DNA of 64,000 bases from UMGS1975 sp959600905 (GTDB lineage: Bacteria; Bacillota; Clostridia; Christensenellales; QAND01), in assembly GCA_959600905.1 (NCBI GenBank), contig CAUGNO010000001.1, positions 248,001 to 312,000 of the forward strand. The letters are read 5' to 3'. Below are positions 50,821-59,619 of this stretch, piece by piece. Numbering within the stretch: the stretch's first letter is position 1; every line of letters starts with the position of its first letter. Position numbers and translations under genes: made by a program. Below the pieces are notes generated by a model that saw only the letters and a program-made list of their open reading frames with translations, was not told where the DNA came from and did not search any database.

Positions 50821-51180
50821 TTACGCATTCAGCGCTTTTTTCGCAACATCACACAGGGCGGTGAACGCCGCGGCGTCGCGTACAGCCAAATCAGCCAGCA
50901 CTTTGCGGTTCATTTCCACGCCAGCTTTTTTCAGCCCGTTGATAAAACGGGAATAGCTGAGGTCGTTCAAACGTGCCGCAGCATTGATGCGGGTGATCCA
51001 CAAGCGGCGGAAATCACGTTTTTTCAGCTTACGGCCTTTGTAGCTGTAAGCCAGGGATTTGATGACAGCCTGCTTGGCGATCCGGTAATTGCTCTTTTTT
51101 GTGCCAAAATAGCCTTTGGCGAGCTTTAATATTTTACGACGCTTTTTCACAGCGTTGACAGCTCTTTTCACTCTTGCCAT
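50821..51180 (-). CDS. rplT: 50S ribosomal protein L20
   Basis: A 119-residue L20: MARVKRAVNAVKKRRKILKLAKGYFG at the N-terminus (given here by its first residues MARVKRAVNA), then KRDFRRLWITRINAA and the C-terminal RNA-binding fold. L20 is needed early in 50S assembly and represses its own operon by binding the leader RNA. It is 24 bases downstream of rpmI. Confidence 0.98.
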   Translation of the reverse strand: MARVKRAVNAVKKRRKILKLAKGYFGTKKSNYRIAKQAVIKSLAYSYKGRKLKKRDFRRLWITRINAAARLNDLSYSRFINGLKKAGVEMNRKVLADLAVRDAAAFTALCDVAKKALNA

Positions 51181-51204
51181 CGCGTATTTCTCCTTTCACA
51201 AGGC

Positions 51205-51402
51205 TTACTTATAAGGAATCAGCCTCTTGATTTTCTTCTGTTCTACTGCCGCAATCAATGTGCCTTTGCGCAGATTGCGTTTGCGTTTTCTGCTCTTGGA
51301 ATTGAGCAAGTGGCTCTTATAAGCCTTGTGTCTGCGTACCTTTCCGCTTCCCGTCAAACCGAACCGTTTGGCAGCGCCGCGGTGTGTTTTCATCTTGGGC
51401 AT
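51205..51402 (-). CDS. rpmI: 50S ribosomal protein L35
   Basis: A 65-residue basic protein with the L35 pattern MPKMKTHRGAAKRF at the start and HLLNSKSRKRKRNLRKGT in the middle. It lies 15 bases after infC and before rplT. Confidence 0.98.
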   Translation of the reverse strand: MPKMKTHRGAAKRFGLTGSGKVRRHKAYKSHLLNSKSRKRKRNLRKGTLIAAVEQKKIKRLIPYK

Positions 51403-51417
51403 AGCCTAACCCTCCTC

Positions 51418-51933
51418 TCAGTTGTTTGCGGGGGCCAGGATCATGATCATATTGCGGCCCTCCAGCAATGGCTTTCGCTCCAAAGTGGAAAATTCCTTCA
51501 CCATTTCATAGAATTTGTTCATCACATCTTTGCCTTGGTTTGCATAGGTCATCTGGCGCCCCCTAAAGCGGATGGACACCTTCACCTTATCCCCATCTTT
51601 TAGGAACTTTGTCGCGTTTTTGGCTTTCACCTGCATATCATGCACATCGATGGTAGCGGACAAGCGCACCTCTTTGAGCTGAATGGTCTTTTGGTTTTTG
51701 CGCTGTTCCTTTTCCCGTTTTTGCATTTCAAAGCGATATTTGGAATAATCCATCAGCTTACATACGGGCGGAACGGCCTGCGGCGCGATCTTGACCAGGT
51801 CTAGTTCGCGTTCTTCCGCCATACGCTGAGCGACATCGTTTTTCACAATGCCTAACTGTTCCCCGTTTTCGTCTACCAGGCGCACCTCTTTATCTCGGAT
51901 TGCCTCGTTGATCTGATAATCGATGTTGCTGAT
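51418..51933 (-). CDS. infC: Translation initiation factor IF-3
   Basis: About 171 residues: an N-terminal domain with YQINEAIRDKEVRLVDENG, the linker-helix QKREKEQRKNQK, and a C-terminal domain with LSATIDVHDMQVKAKNATKFL and IRFRGRQMTYANQG. The only good binding site, GGAGGTG at 51940-51946, is followed 6 bases later by ATC, not ATG, GTG or TTG. A TTG at 51951 lies upstream of that site. Rare AUU/AUC starts are known for infC in other bacteria, where IF-3 rejects them to control itself, so ATC at 51933 is the best call. Confidence 0.92.
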   Translation of the reverse strand: MSNIDYQINEAIRDKEVRLVDENGEQLGIVKNDVAQRMAEERELDLVKIAPQAVPPVCKLMDYSKYRFEMQKREKEQRKNQKTIQLKEVRLSATIDVHDMQVKAKNATKFLKDGDKVKVSIRFRGRQMTYANQGKDVMNKFYEMVKEFSTLERKPLLEGRNMIMILAPANN

Positions 51934-51949
51934 CTTAGCCACCTCCGGC

Positions 51950-52054
51950 AAAAATAAAATAGCGGGCAGAAACCTACCCGCTATGCAAAAGACGATTGTG
52001 CCTTAAAACCTGACAGCCAAACCGGCAGGTGAGAAGCGGGCAGCTTCTACTTAC
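51950..52054 (-). ncRNA. L20-type leader with attenuator before infC
   Basis: The transcript of about 105 bases from the promoter at 52061-52090 contains ACCTG...CAGGT pairing, the conserved-looking GGTTTTAAGGCACAATCGTC block, and ends in a terminator hairpin AGCGGG / CCCGCT (stem around 51961-51982) with a T-rich run just before the infC binding site. This matches the ribosomal protein L20 leader of Bacillota. Confidence 0.75.
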
Positions 52055-52060
52055 CGAATG

Positions 52061-52090
52061 ACTATACCATATCCCGGCCAAGCTCGTCAA
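52061..52090 (-). promoter_or_regulatory. Promoter of infC-rpmI-rplT
   Basis: Minus-strand TTGACG, 18-base spacer, TATAGT. Confidence 0.8.
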
Positions 52091-52097
52091 GCGATTT

Positions 52098-54008
52098 TTA
52101 GAAAATCTCCTTGCTTTCCACCTGCGCCTGCGCCATGGACAGGAAATCCTCCAACGCCATATCGCCCATCTCTCCTTCGCCGCGCTTGCGCACCGCCACT
52201 TGGCCGGCCTCCGCCTCCCTATCGCCGATGACCAGCATATACGGGATACGCTCGTTGCGGGCCTGGCGGATCTTATAGCCGATCTTTTCGTTTCTCGCAT
52301 CCAGTTCCACACGCAGCCCGGCTTCGCGCAGCTGCTGCGCCGCTTTTTGCGCAAAATCGTCTACGCGGTCCGTGATGGTCATAACCTTTACCTGTACCGG
52401 CGCCAGCCACAGCGGTAATGCGCCGCCGAAGTGCTCCGTCAATACGCCGATAAAGCGTTCAATGCTGCCCAGCACCACGCGGTGGATCATCACCGGGCGA
52501 TGCTTTTCGCCGTCCGCCCCGTCGTAGGTGAGGTCAAAGCGCTCCGGCATCTGGAAATCCAGCTGCACCGTGCCGCACTGCCAGGTACGCCCGATACAGT
52601 CTTCCAAATGTACGTCGATCTTCGGCCCGTAAAACGCACCGTCGCCCTCGTTGATGGTAAAGGGCCATCCCTTTTTCTCCAAAGCGCCGATGAGTGCGTT
52701 GGTGGCCGTTTCCCATTGCTCGTCTGTACCCATGCTGTCCTCGGGCCGGGTGGAAACCTCTACGTGGAACTTAAAGCCAAACACATTGTAGAAGTATTCC
52801 GTCAGATCCAAAACGCCGATGATCTCGTCTGTGATCTGGTCCATCGTCATAAAGATATGGGCATCGTCCTGCGTAAAGCAGCGCACACGCATCAGCCCAT
52901 GCAGCGCGCCGGACAATTCATGGCGATGTACCGTGCCCAATTCCGCCATTCTGACCGGCAGATCGCGGTAGCTGTACCGTTTGCGCTTGAACATCAGCAT
53001 GCCGCCGGGGCAGTTCATCGGCTTGATGGCAAATTCCTGGTCATCGATGGCAACGGTATACATGTTTTCGCGGTAATGGTCCCAATGCCCGCTGGTTTTC
53101 CAAAGCTGGCTGGAGAGGATCATGGGTGTGCTGATCTCCTCATATCCGCGCTTAACATGCTCTTTGCGCCAAAAATCGATGAGTTGGTTTTTCAGCACCA
53201 TGCCTTTGGGGTGGAAGAACGGGAATCCCGGCCCTTCCTCCTGTACGCTGAACAGATCCAGCTCCTTGCCCAGCTTTCTATGGTCGCGTTTTTTCGCCTC
53301 TTCCATGCGGAAGATATAGTCATCCAGCTCCTTTTTATCGTCAAAGGCTGTGGCGTACACGCGCTGGAGCATCTGGCGCTTCTCATCGCCGCGCCAATAC
53401 GCGCCTGCTACGCTCATCAGCTTAAAGTGGCGCAGACGGCCGGTAGAGGCCAAGTGCGGCCCCGCGCAAAGGTCGGTAAAATCGCCCTGAGTATAGAAAG
53501 AAATTTCTGCATCCTCCGGCAGATCGCGAATCAATTCTTCTTTATACGGTTGTTTTTGCTCCTCTGCCCAGGCCAGCGCCTTTTCGCGCGGCATGGTGCT
53601 GCGTACAATGGGATAGTTGGCCTCGACGATTTTTTTCATTTCCTTTTCAATGGCAGGAAAATCCTCGGTGGTGATGCTGCTATCCAAATCAAAATCATAA
53701 TAAAACCCATTTTTAATGGCCGGGCCGATGGCAAACTTTACGTTTTTATCGCGCAGCACATGCAGTACAGCCTGCGCCATGACGTGGCTGGCTGTATGGC
53801 GGACAACCTCTTTGCCCTCTTCATCGTCAAAGGTCAGGATGCGTACGCGGTCCCCCTCTGCCAACGGCTGTGTCAGCTGTACGATCTCTCCGTTTACCTC
53901 CGCCGCCACTGCCGCCTTTGCCAGCTTTTTCCCGATGGACTTTGCCAGGTCCATGGCGTTGGCGCCTTCAAATACCCGTTCACTGTTGTCCGGCAAAATT
54001 ACCTTCAT
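52098..54008 (-). CDS. thrS: Threonyl-tRNA synthetase
   Basis: A 636-residue class II synthetase: an N-terminal TGS domain (residues 1-62), an editing domain with HTASHVMAQAV, the catalytic core with zinc-binding Cys in KPMNCPGGM, motif 2 ELGTVHRHELSGALHGLMRVR, motif 3 GSIERFIGVLTEH, and the anticodon domain VKVMTITDRVDDFA. AGGAGG lies 7 bases before the ATG. A Thr T-box precedes it and the infC promoter follows at once. Confidence 0.97.
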   Translation of the reverse strand: MKVILPDNSERVFEGANAMDLAKSIGKKLAKAAVAAEVNGEIVQLTQPLAEGDRVRILTFDDEEGKEVVRHTASHVMAQAVLHVLRDKNVKFAIGPAIKNGFYYDFDLDSSITTEDFPAIEKEMKKIVEANYPIVRSTMPREKALAWAEEQKQPYKEELIRDLPEDAEISFYTQGDFTDLCAGPHLASTGRLRHFKLMSVAGAYWRGDEKRQMLQRVYATAFDDKKELDDYIFRMEEAKKRDHRKLGKELDLFSVQEEGPGFPFFHPKGMVLKNQLIDFWRKEHVKRGYEEISTPMILSSQLWKTSGHWDHYRENMYTVAIDDQEFAIKPMNCPGGMLMFKRKRYSYRDLPVRMAELGTVHRHELSGALHGLMRVRCFTQDDAHIFMTMDQITDEIIGVLDLTEYFYNVFGFKFHVEVSTRPEDSMGTDEQWETATNALIGALEKKGWPFTINEGDGAFYGPKIDVHLEDCIGRTWQCGTVQLDFQMPERFDLTYDGADGEKHRPVMIHRVVLGSIERFIGVLTEHFGGALPLWLAPVQVKVMTITDRVDDFAQKAAQQLREAGLRVELDARNEKIGYKIRQARNERIPYMLVIGDREAEAGQVAVRKRGEGEMGDMALEDFLSMAQAQVESKEIF

Positions 54009-54049
54009 CGCTTTTCCTCCTCTGTATCTTGGCCTTCCCCTTTTTCGCT

Positions 54050-54272
54050 ACAAAAAAAGCCCGCCCCAAAAAGGGACGAGCATAATGACCCGCGGTTCCA
54101 CCCTTGTTGCAAGCTGCATACAGCCTGCCGCTCGGTTTGCCGGATGACGCCGGCACGCGTTTGTCGCGGAATGGTATCCGTCTTTGTTCTTTCGCAGCAG
54201 GGGTTTCAGCCACGCCCCCGCCTCTCTTGGCGTTTTTCCATAGACGGCATGTTTCCGGTCAGCCAAACTGTT
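54050..54272 (-). ncRNA. T-box leader of thrS (Thr)
   Basis: The minus strand contains GGGTGGAACCGCGGG (54089-54103), the T-box core, followed by a terminator with CCCTTTTTGGGGCGGGC and seven T (54050-54085). An ACC codon (54173-54175) in the specifier arm fits tRNA-Thr. Confidence 0.88.
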
Positions 54273-54279
54273 TTTCTTC

Positions 54280-54307
54280 ATTATAGCATGGCGGGGCGGT
54301 TTGTCAA
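54280..54307 (-). promoter_or_regulatory. Promoter of thrS
   Basis: Minus-strand TTGACA, 16-base spacer, TATAAT. The -35 contains the TGA stop codon of the upstream YtxC-like gene. Confidence 0.8.
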
Positions 54308-55140
54308 TGCTGGCACCATCGTATCTTTACGCGCGGGCCGAATACCTGCTCTATGATCTCATACACCCAGCTTTCCTGCCGGTTTTCCCCAAGCTGAATT
54401 TCAATGCATTCCGGCGCCCAGGATAAGAGCATGCTCAAAAGCGCCTCCTCGGCCGGCTGCTCTTCCGGCAGGCCAGGCGGCTCGCCTTGGTAGCCCTGTA
54501 CTTCCAACACAAACTGCCCTTTCAAATTTTTATGCACGCGCACCAATCTGCACCGGCTCGTGCTCTGGCTGATCTGTATACGCCAAGCATCTAGCTGCTG
54601 TGCCCAATCGTACCTAAGCACCGCCATCGACACAACGCGCTCTATACACTTTTGCCATCTTCTACGCAGGTCCGCTAAACGGAACCGGGCAAAGCCTTCC
54701 AAATGCAGGCTTCCGTCTACCATGCAAGCCTGCATACGATGGGCCAAACGGCGTACATAGATATCGTTTTCCGCATTCATACCCTGCTGCTTTGCCAGCG
54801 CCTCTGCAAATTCCGCCACAAAGGACTGCTCCTCGGTCGACAGCTGAGAAAGCTGCTTTTGCACCAGCGAGAGCACCAGTGTGGGCTGCTCTTTGCGCAC
54901 AAAGGCGCGCGCCAATTTTCTAAACGCCGGCTCCACATCCTTTTGCGCCAAGGTCAGTTGCAATCGCATCTGTTTGCCGCACTGCGCATAGGTTTTGTCC
55001 TTTCCCTTTTCAAACGCCTGGGCCATCTCATCTGCCCAATGATTCTGTTTTTCCTGCCAATACAGGCAGATCTCTACTCTTTTTTCATGTTTCACAGCAC
55101 TGTTAAGTGTTGCCGAAAAAAGAACAGAGCACGCTAGCAT
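54304..55140 (-). CDS. ytxC: YtxC-like sporulation protein
   Basis: A 278-residue soluble protein resembling the YtxC family (PF08812): a central HLEGFARFRLADLRRRW motif near residues 150-166, matching the family's EGF-RFRL core, within a mostly helical protein. YtxC sits just upstream of thrS in Bacillus and many Clostridia, and this synteny supports the call. Its role in sporulation is not defined in detail. The ATG at 55140 has no clear binding site; a GTG 15 codons in is an alternative start. Confidence 0.75.
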   Translation of the reverse strand: MLACSVLFSATLNSAVKHEKRVEICLYWQEKQNHWADEMAQAFEKGKDKTYAQCGKQMRLQLTLAQKDVEPAFRKLARAFVRKEQPTLVLSLVQKQLSQLSTEEQSFVAEFAEALAKQQGMNAENDIYVRRLAHRMQACMVDGSLHLEGFARFRLADLRRRWQKCIERVVSMAVLRYDWAQQLDAWRIQISQSTSRCRLVRVHKNLKGQFVLEVQGYQGEPPGLPEEQPAEEALLSMLLSWAPECIEIQLGENRQESWVYEIIEQVFGPRVKIRWCQH

Positions 55141-55157
55141 TTTTTGTTCTAGCTGGA

Positions 55158-55192
55158 AAAAAATACAACGCCGGGCAAAGCCGGCGCTGTCT
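55158..55192 (-). terminator. Rho-independent terminator of the GT-A-like gene
   Basis: Minus-strand CGCCGG and CCGGCG pair around CTTTGC, then TTGTATTTTTTT. Confidence 0.85.
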
Positions 55193-56422
55193 TTATCTTA
55201 GAGAGGTTTTGATCTTCTCCCAAATGCGCTTGCAGCTGGCAAACTCTTTTTCATGAAGCTGTACCTTCATCCGGTACGCCTCAAACTCACGCAATACGTC
55301 TGCAAACTCTCGGCGGTTGAAATAGCTGCAAATTTTGGGCACCACAGCTGTTAGCTGCGCCTGCATATCCTGCATTACCTCGTCAAACGCTGTAGGCTGC
55401 GTCAAATATGTGTACAAGGGCTTATAGCGTACCCATCCCACACAGGCCCTATAAAAACGGGTAACAACCTCTTCCGAGCTGGCGTCTATGGGCTGCAGCT
55501 TATTGGGCAGCACGCCGTCGAGCAGGCGGCCGTACTGGCCGAATCCATCATGGAATGTATAGGTTGGGATGTATTTTACATTTACATCCGTTAAGCTCGT
55601 GCTTAAGAAGGTATCCTCGCCCCGTGCGCCGGGCGGATTGTAAAATACCTGTACGCGCTCAGGTACGGTTAAATTGATGCCCAAGTTGCCGCCCGTGATG
55701 AATTTGGCACCATGCACCTCTTCCGCTGCGGCGGCCTGCTGTTCCATCAAGATGGTTTTATCCGCATAGGTAATGCCGCCCGCCTGCATGATGGCCTTGA
55801 TGCTATCCCAGTTGAGCACATCATTGCTCAGCGCCAGAATAAAAGCCCTAAAATCCTGTTCTGAAAGGATATGGTCAAATTCCAAATACGGAATGGGCGA
55901 AATATACCCGCAATGATAGCCGTTTGTCATATCCGCATTGCGCAGGTATTCAATGTGCGATTCCAAAACGTGCTGACCGCTCCACAGCAGATAGTTTTTG
56001 GATTCCGTAACCGCGAGGGGATATTCATCGTCATCCAAAAACAGCAGCTGATCCATTTTTTGTGTCATGGCGCTGTACAGCACCGCATTGCGCTGGGCCG
56101 CATATCCATTGCCAAAGCATATAGGCACTTCTTCTTTTTCAATCACGCCCTTATCGCAAAGGGCTTGGGCCATATGCAAAATATCTTCCTTTCCCAAAAA
56201 CGTGCACGTTTCAAACGCGTTTGCTACAGATGGCTCCAGCCGCGTATAGTCTTCCACTGTGGTGTGGTTATATCCAAGGTCATACGCCACAAATAGGTGC
56301 AGCTCTATATCCTGCCGTCTTAGCAGCTCGGATTCCTTCAAATGGTAAACATAGGATTTCAGCACATCTTGAAATCCTTTCCGGCCTGTGGCAAATCCAA
56401 TGGCCACCTTCAACGGTTTCAT
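55193..56422 (-). CDS. GT-A-like glycosyltransferase-type protein
   Basis: A 409-residue soluble protein. The N-terminus (LKVAIGFATGRKGFQDVLKS) looks like a Rossmann-type GT-A start, and LLFLDDDEYP at residues 127-135 holds an acidic DxD-like triplet where GT-A enzymes bind metal and nucleotide sugar. AKFITGGNLGINL (about 235) and GARGEDTFLSTSL resemble the acceptor and catalytic-base region. The likely role is sugar transfer, but donor and acceptor are unknown. GGAAGGG is 7 bases before the ATG. No partner genes lie next to it. Confidence 0.65.
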   Translation of the reverse strand: MKPLKVAIGFATGRKGFQDVLKSYVYHLKESELLRRQDIELHLFVAYDLGYNHTTVEDYTRLEPSVANAFETCTFLGKEDILHMAQALCDKGVIEKEEVPICFGNGYAAQRNAVLYSAMTQKMDQLLFLDDDEYPLAVTESKNYLLWSGQHVLESHIEYLRNADMTNGYHCGYISPIPYLEFDHILSEQDFRAFILALSNDVLNWDSIKAIMQAGGITYADKTILMEQQAAAAEEVHGAKFITGGNLGINLTVPERVQVFYNPPGARGEDTFLSTSLTDVNVKYIPTYTFHDGFGQYGRLLDGVLPNKLQPIDASSEEVVTRFYRACVGWVRYKPLYTYLTQPTAFDEVMQDMQAQLTAVVPKICSYFNRREFADVLREFEAYRMKVQLHEKEFASCKRIWEKIKTSLR

Positions 56423-56555
56423 GCTCTATCCCTTCCTTTTTCATTTTGGATCGCCGGCCTGTATACAGTGCATGCCGCGATGCTGATTGTGTAAGCAATT
56501 ATACACGCAAATCATGTCATAACTTTGGCGGCTCTTCTATTCCCGTAAACATGTA

Positions 56556-56585
56556 CAAAAAAGCCCTTTCGCTGGAAAGGGCCTT
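56556..56585 (-). terminator. Rho-independent terminator of the MATE gene
   Basis: Minus-strand GCCCTTTC and GAAAGGGC pair around CAGC, followed by TTTTTTG. Confidence 0.88.
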
Positions 56586-56593
56586 GATGCTGT

Positions 56594-57967
56594 TTATGCA
56601 TGGGATATTTGCTCTGCAAGCGACGCTTGCCTGAATACCTTTTTCCGTACAATAAAATAACAGATAAGGTGCGCACTGAGCGTTAAAAACCACGAGATAG
56701 GATACGAAATATATAGACTGAATTGAGTATGCTGCCATTGGAAAATGGTATAGATCCAAACGATCCGGAACAAGCATGCTCCGGTAAGCGATACCACCAT
56801 CGGCAGGATGGAATACCCAAGCCCGCGAATGCTGCCCGCCAATACATCCATGATGCCGCACAAAAAATACGGCACACAGACCAGGACCATGCGCTGCAGC
56901 CCAAAGGCCACCACTTCTGCCTCGGTGGTATAGATCGAAAGAAGCTGATGCCCCAATAGATAAGCGCCGATGCCCATGATAAGCCCTATGGCAGAGACCA
57001 GCGCCAAGCACTCCATCAGCACCCTATCGATACGCTTATAATTATGCGCGCCCATGTTTTGGCTGGTAAAGCTCAGCGAAGTCTGATAGACGGCGTTCAT
57101 CGATGTATAGACAAATCCTTCAATGTTGCTGGCTGCCGTATTGCCCGCCACAACCACCGAGCCAAAGCTATTGACGGAGGACTGGATCAATACATTGGAA
57201 ATGTTAAAGATAACCCCCTGCAAGCCAGCAGGCAAGCCAATGCGCAGTATTTCCGCCAACTGCTCTTTATGGATGCGCAGCTCTTTTGGCATCAAGCGGC
57301 ATACGCCTTCGTTTTTCGTAAGGCAAATCAGAATCAGCGTCGCAGAGATATACTGGGATATGATCGTTGCGATAGCAACGCCCGCCACCCCCATATGGAA
57401 TACAATCACGAAAAACAAATTGAATAGAACGTTGACGACCCCTGCGATGATAAGAAAATACAGCGGCCGCCTAGTGTCGCCCACCGCACGCAAAATAGCC
57501 GCCCCAAAATTGTATAGCAAAAGGGCTGGCATGCCCAGGAAAAAGATGCGGATATACAGGGTTGCCTGGTCGATGATATTGGCCGGCGTTCCCATCCATT
57601 CCAACATAGGCCGCGACAGCAAAATGCCGATGAAGATCATCGCCAGGCCGGAAACCGCCGCAGACAATATGGCCGTATGCACCCCTTTATGCACACCGTC
57701 GGCATCCCCCGCCCCATAGCTGCGGGCGATCATAACGTTGGCGCCTACGGAGATACCGATGAACAGATTGACCAAGAGATTGATCAAAGAGGTCGTAGAG
57801 CCTACGGCCGCCAAAGCATCGCTGCCGGTATACCGGCCAACAACGATGATGTCCGCTGCGTTGAACAGTAGCTGCAAAATGCCAGAGCACATCAGCGGAA
57901 GTGCAAACAGCAGAATTTTGCTAAACAGCGGGCCGTTGCACATATCCATCTCATACGTTCTTTTCAT
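56594..57967 (-). CDS. MATE family efflux transporter
   Basis: A 457-residue exporter with 12 helices in two homologous halves. The first half carries LPLMCSGILQLLFNAADIIVVGRYTG and the second NISNVLIQSSVNSFGS plus EGFVYTSMNAVYQTSLSFTSQNMGA, the usual MATE landmarks. It exchanges drugs or metabolites against sodium or protons. The ATG at 57967 has AAGGGG 9 bases upstream; a TTG 9 codons earlier lacks one. Its promoter at 58072-58099 implies a leader of about 100 bases. Confidence 0.93.
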   Translation of the reverse strand: MKRTYEMDMCNGPLFSKILLFALPLMCSGILQLLFNAADIIVVGRYTGSDALAAVGSTTSLINLLVNLFIGISVGANVMIARSYGAGDADGVHKGVHTAILSAAVSGLAMIFIGILLSRPMLEWMGTPANIIDQATLYIRIFFLGMPALLLYNFGAAILRAVGDTRRPLYFLIIAGVVNVLFNLFFVIVFHMGVAGVAIATIISQYISATLILICLTKNEGVCRLMPKELRIHKEQLAEILRIGLPAGLQGVIFNISNVLIQSSVNSFGSVVVAGNTAASNIEGFVYTSMNAVYQTSLSFTSQNMGAHNYKRIDRVLMECLALVSAIGLIMGIGAYLLGHQLLSIYTTEAEVVAFGLQRMVLVCVPYFLCGIMDVLAGSIRGLGYSILPMVVSLTGACLFRIVWIYTIFQWQHTQFSLYISYPISWFLTLSAHLICYFIVRKKVFRQASLAEQISHA

Positions 57968-58071
57968 GGAAGCTTTCCCCTTACCGTCTGCCAAACTTGC
58001 CGGGCGAAAAATAAAGAGCTTCCCTCTCCCATTCTCCCCATTTTTCTTCCTTGGCGGCAGCCCACATGACC

Positions 58072-58099
58072 ATTATAGTGATTTGCTTTCAAAAGACAA
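58072..58099 (-). promoter_or_regulatory. Promoter of the MATE gene
   Basis: Minus-strand TTGTCT, 16-base spacer, TATAAT. Confidence 0.6.
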
Positions 58100-58109
58100 G
58101 ATTGAATTT

Positions 58110-58970
58110 TCAACTAGTTTCTTTCTCTATGCCTTTCTCTTTTGCAAGAGGGAAAAAACAAGATTCTTTGCGCTGAGCCTGCGTTTGCTCCAGCTGCGCC
58201 TTATGCGATAAAAATGCTTCATCTTCAAAGTATTTCGCCCGCTGTGGACATCGAGTGATACACGCCTGGCACTTGGTGCAAACGCCCTCCACCACGGCGG
58301 GATCCTGCCGGCTGATGGCTCCCATTGGGCACACGGCAGCGCACAGCCCACAAACAAGGCAGCGCGCTTGATCCGTTTTGGGCTTGGCCTTTAGAAACTT
58401 AGCGGGCTTTCCATCCACACCCAGCGGCGTATAATAAGGGCCGATGGGCGAGCGCCCAGGCACCGAAATCGGCTGCGGGGGCTTTGGACATCTTTCAATG
58501 TCTATGGCAAGGGCATGTGCAAAGGCACGAATCCTTTGCAGATCCGCATCATCCGGTCTCCCAGCGGCCAAAGCCGCGGCAAAGGCATGCTGCGCTACGA
58601 TTGCAGCGGCGGCCACAGTATGGAATCCATTGGCTTCCAATGTCTCGCACAATTCTTTGAGCGCATCGTCAAAGCTGCGGTTTCCAAATGTTACAATCGG
58701 TACGGCCTGCGCACCCTGCCCGCAAAAACCCTCCTGCACAAAGGGCAGCAGTTTATTGGGCAGCCTCCCTGCATACACAGGCATGCCAAAAACCACGATC
58801 TCCTCCGGAGCAAAGTACCGCACGGTGTGTCTTTGATCCGGAGTGGTAAACTCATCTTTTTGCCAAGGAACCCGAAGCGCATCCGCCAACGCCTTGGCCA
58901 GCGTTTCTACGGCCTGCGCCGTGCGGCCTGTTGCGCTATAATATACGGCCCATACTCTTTGAATTTTCAT
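58110..58970 (-). CDS. EFR1-type flavodoxin-ferredoxin protein
   Basis: A 286-residue relative of the protein at 29262. The N-terminal flavodoxin-like domain has VYYSATGRTAQAVE, an FMN phosphate loop of the YSATGNT type, and GMPVYAGRLPNKL near residue 70. The C-terminus has two 4Fe-4S motifs, CLVCGLCAAVCP and CTKCQACITRCP, and a Lys/Glu-rich tail. The likely role is low-potential electron transfer. The ATG at 58970 has GGAGGGG 5 bases upstream; a longer frame exists but overlaps the promoter. Confidence 0.9.
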   Translation of the reverse strand: MKIQRVWAVYYSATGRTAQAVETLAKALADALRVPWQKDEFTTPDQRHTVRYFAPEEIVVFGMPVYAGRLPNKLLPFVQEGFCGQGAQAVPIVTFGNRSFDDALKELCETLEANGFHTVAAAAIVAQHAFAAALAAGRPDDADLQRIRAFAHALAIDIERCPKPPQPISVPGRSPIGPYYTPLGVDGKPAKFLKAKPKTDQARCLVCGLCAAVCPMGAISRQDPAVVEGVCTKCQACITRCPQRAKYFEDEAFLSHKAQLEQTQAQRKESCFFPLAKEKGIEKETS

Positions 58971-58988
58971 GCCATCCCCTCCATCATC

Positions 58989-59017
58989 ATTATAAAGCGA
59001 GTTCATTCCCCCTACAA
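58989..59017 (-). promoter_or_regulatory. Promoter of the second EFR1 gene
   Basis: Minus-strand TTGTAG, 17-base spacer, TATAAT. Confidence 0.7.
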
Positions 59018-59497
59018 TCTGGATCTGCCCGGTGCATAAGTTGCCAAAACCGTTCAAAAAATGAGGGGCACGGTGTTAGGAACGCGTTTGTAAACACAGG
59101 CAACGTGAGAGCGGCTTTTCAAAAGAGGCGGAAAAAGGGCGCCACTTTCCGCTGTTTTTCAAAAAATACGCCGGGGGCAAAGACCGCTTTGCTCCGACGT
59201 AGAAAGCGTTGACAAAACGCATATCCAACGGTACATTTTCGGGAAGGAACGGCAGTCCATACAGTGAAACTATGATTTTTCTTGCAGTATCGCGGCAAAC
59301 CAAAACGGCTTATTGCGATGTATAAAGGGATAGTAAAAAAAGATGTCTGCGAAAAGCATCAAAATAGACAACAACCCGCAAAAAGTTGGCAGCGAAGAAG
59401 CTCTGTTGCGAGCACGTTTACAACCGAACAGGTGAACTGGGCAATCCTTTTTGCAAAAGAGGTGGAGCCGTGGCGCGGGCGGCTGATTTTTTGTGGA
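59018..59497. other. Gene-free stretch, possible plus-strand small RNA
   Basis: About 480 bases without a convincing coding frame. It contains a plus-strand promoter-like TTGACA, 17-base spacer, TACATT at 59209-59237, and a weak hairpin AGCCG / CGGCT followed by GATTTTTT at 59466-59492, which would bound a transcript of about 250 bases. A GCGGAAA / TTTCCGC hairpin lies near 59133-59158. No known RNA family was recognised. Confidence 0.35.
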
Positions 59498-59532
59498 ATA
59501 AAAAATCGGAACAAGCATAGCTCGTTCCGATT
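59498..59532 (-). terminator. Terminator of tRNA-Leu
   Basis: Minus-strand ATCGGAAC-GAGCTATGCTT-GTTCCGAT, followed by TTTTTATT. Confidence 0.85.
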
Positions 59533-59619
59533 TGGTGCCGGAAGCGGGACTTGAACCCGCACGCTGTTGCCAACCCGGGATTTTAAGTCCCGTGCGTCTG
59601 CCGATTCCGCCATTCCGGC
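59533..59619 (-). tRNA. tRNA-Leu (anticodon UAA)
   Basis: An 87-base class II tRNA including an encoded CCA. The acceptor stem GCCGGAA / TTCCGGC is perfect; the anticodon stem GGGAC / ATCCC context presents CTTAAAA with anticodon TAA; a long variable arm and the T arm GCGGGTTCAAGTCCCGC are present. Promoter upstream and terminator downstream make it a single-gene unit. Confidence 0.97.

Noticed and set aside
52431..54356. 641-codon open frame on the plus strand
   Set aside because: It lies opposite thrS and its T-box; the composition follows from the codon bias of thrS and no domain is recognisable.
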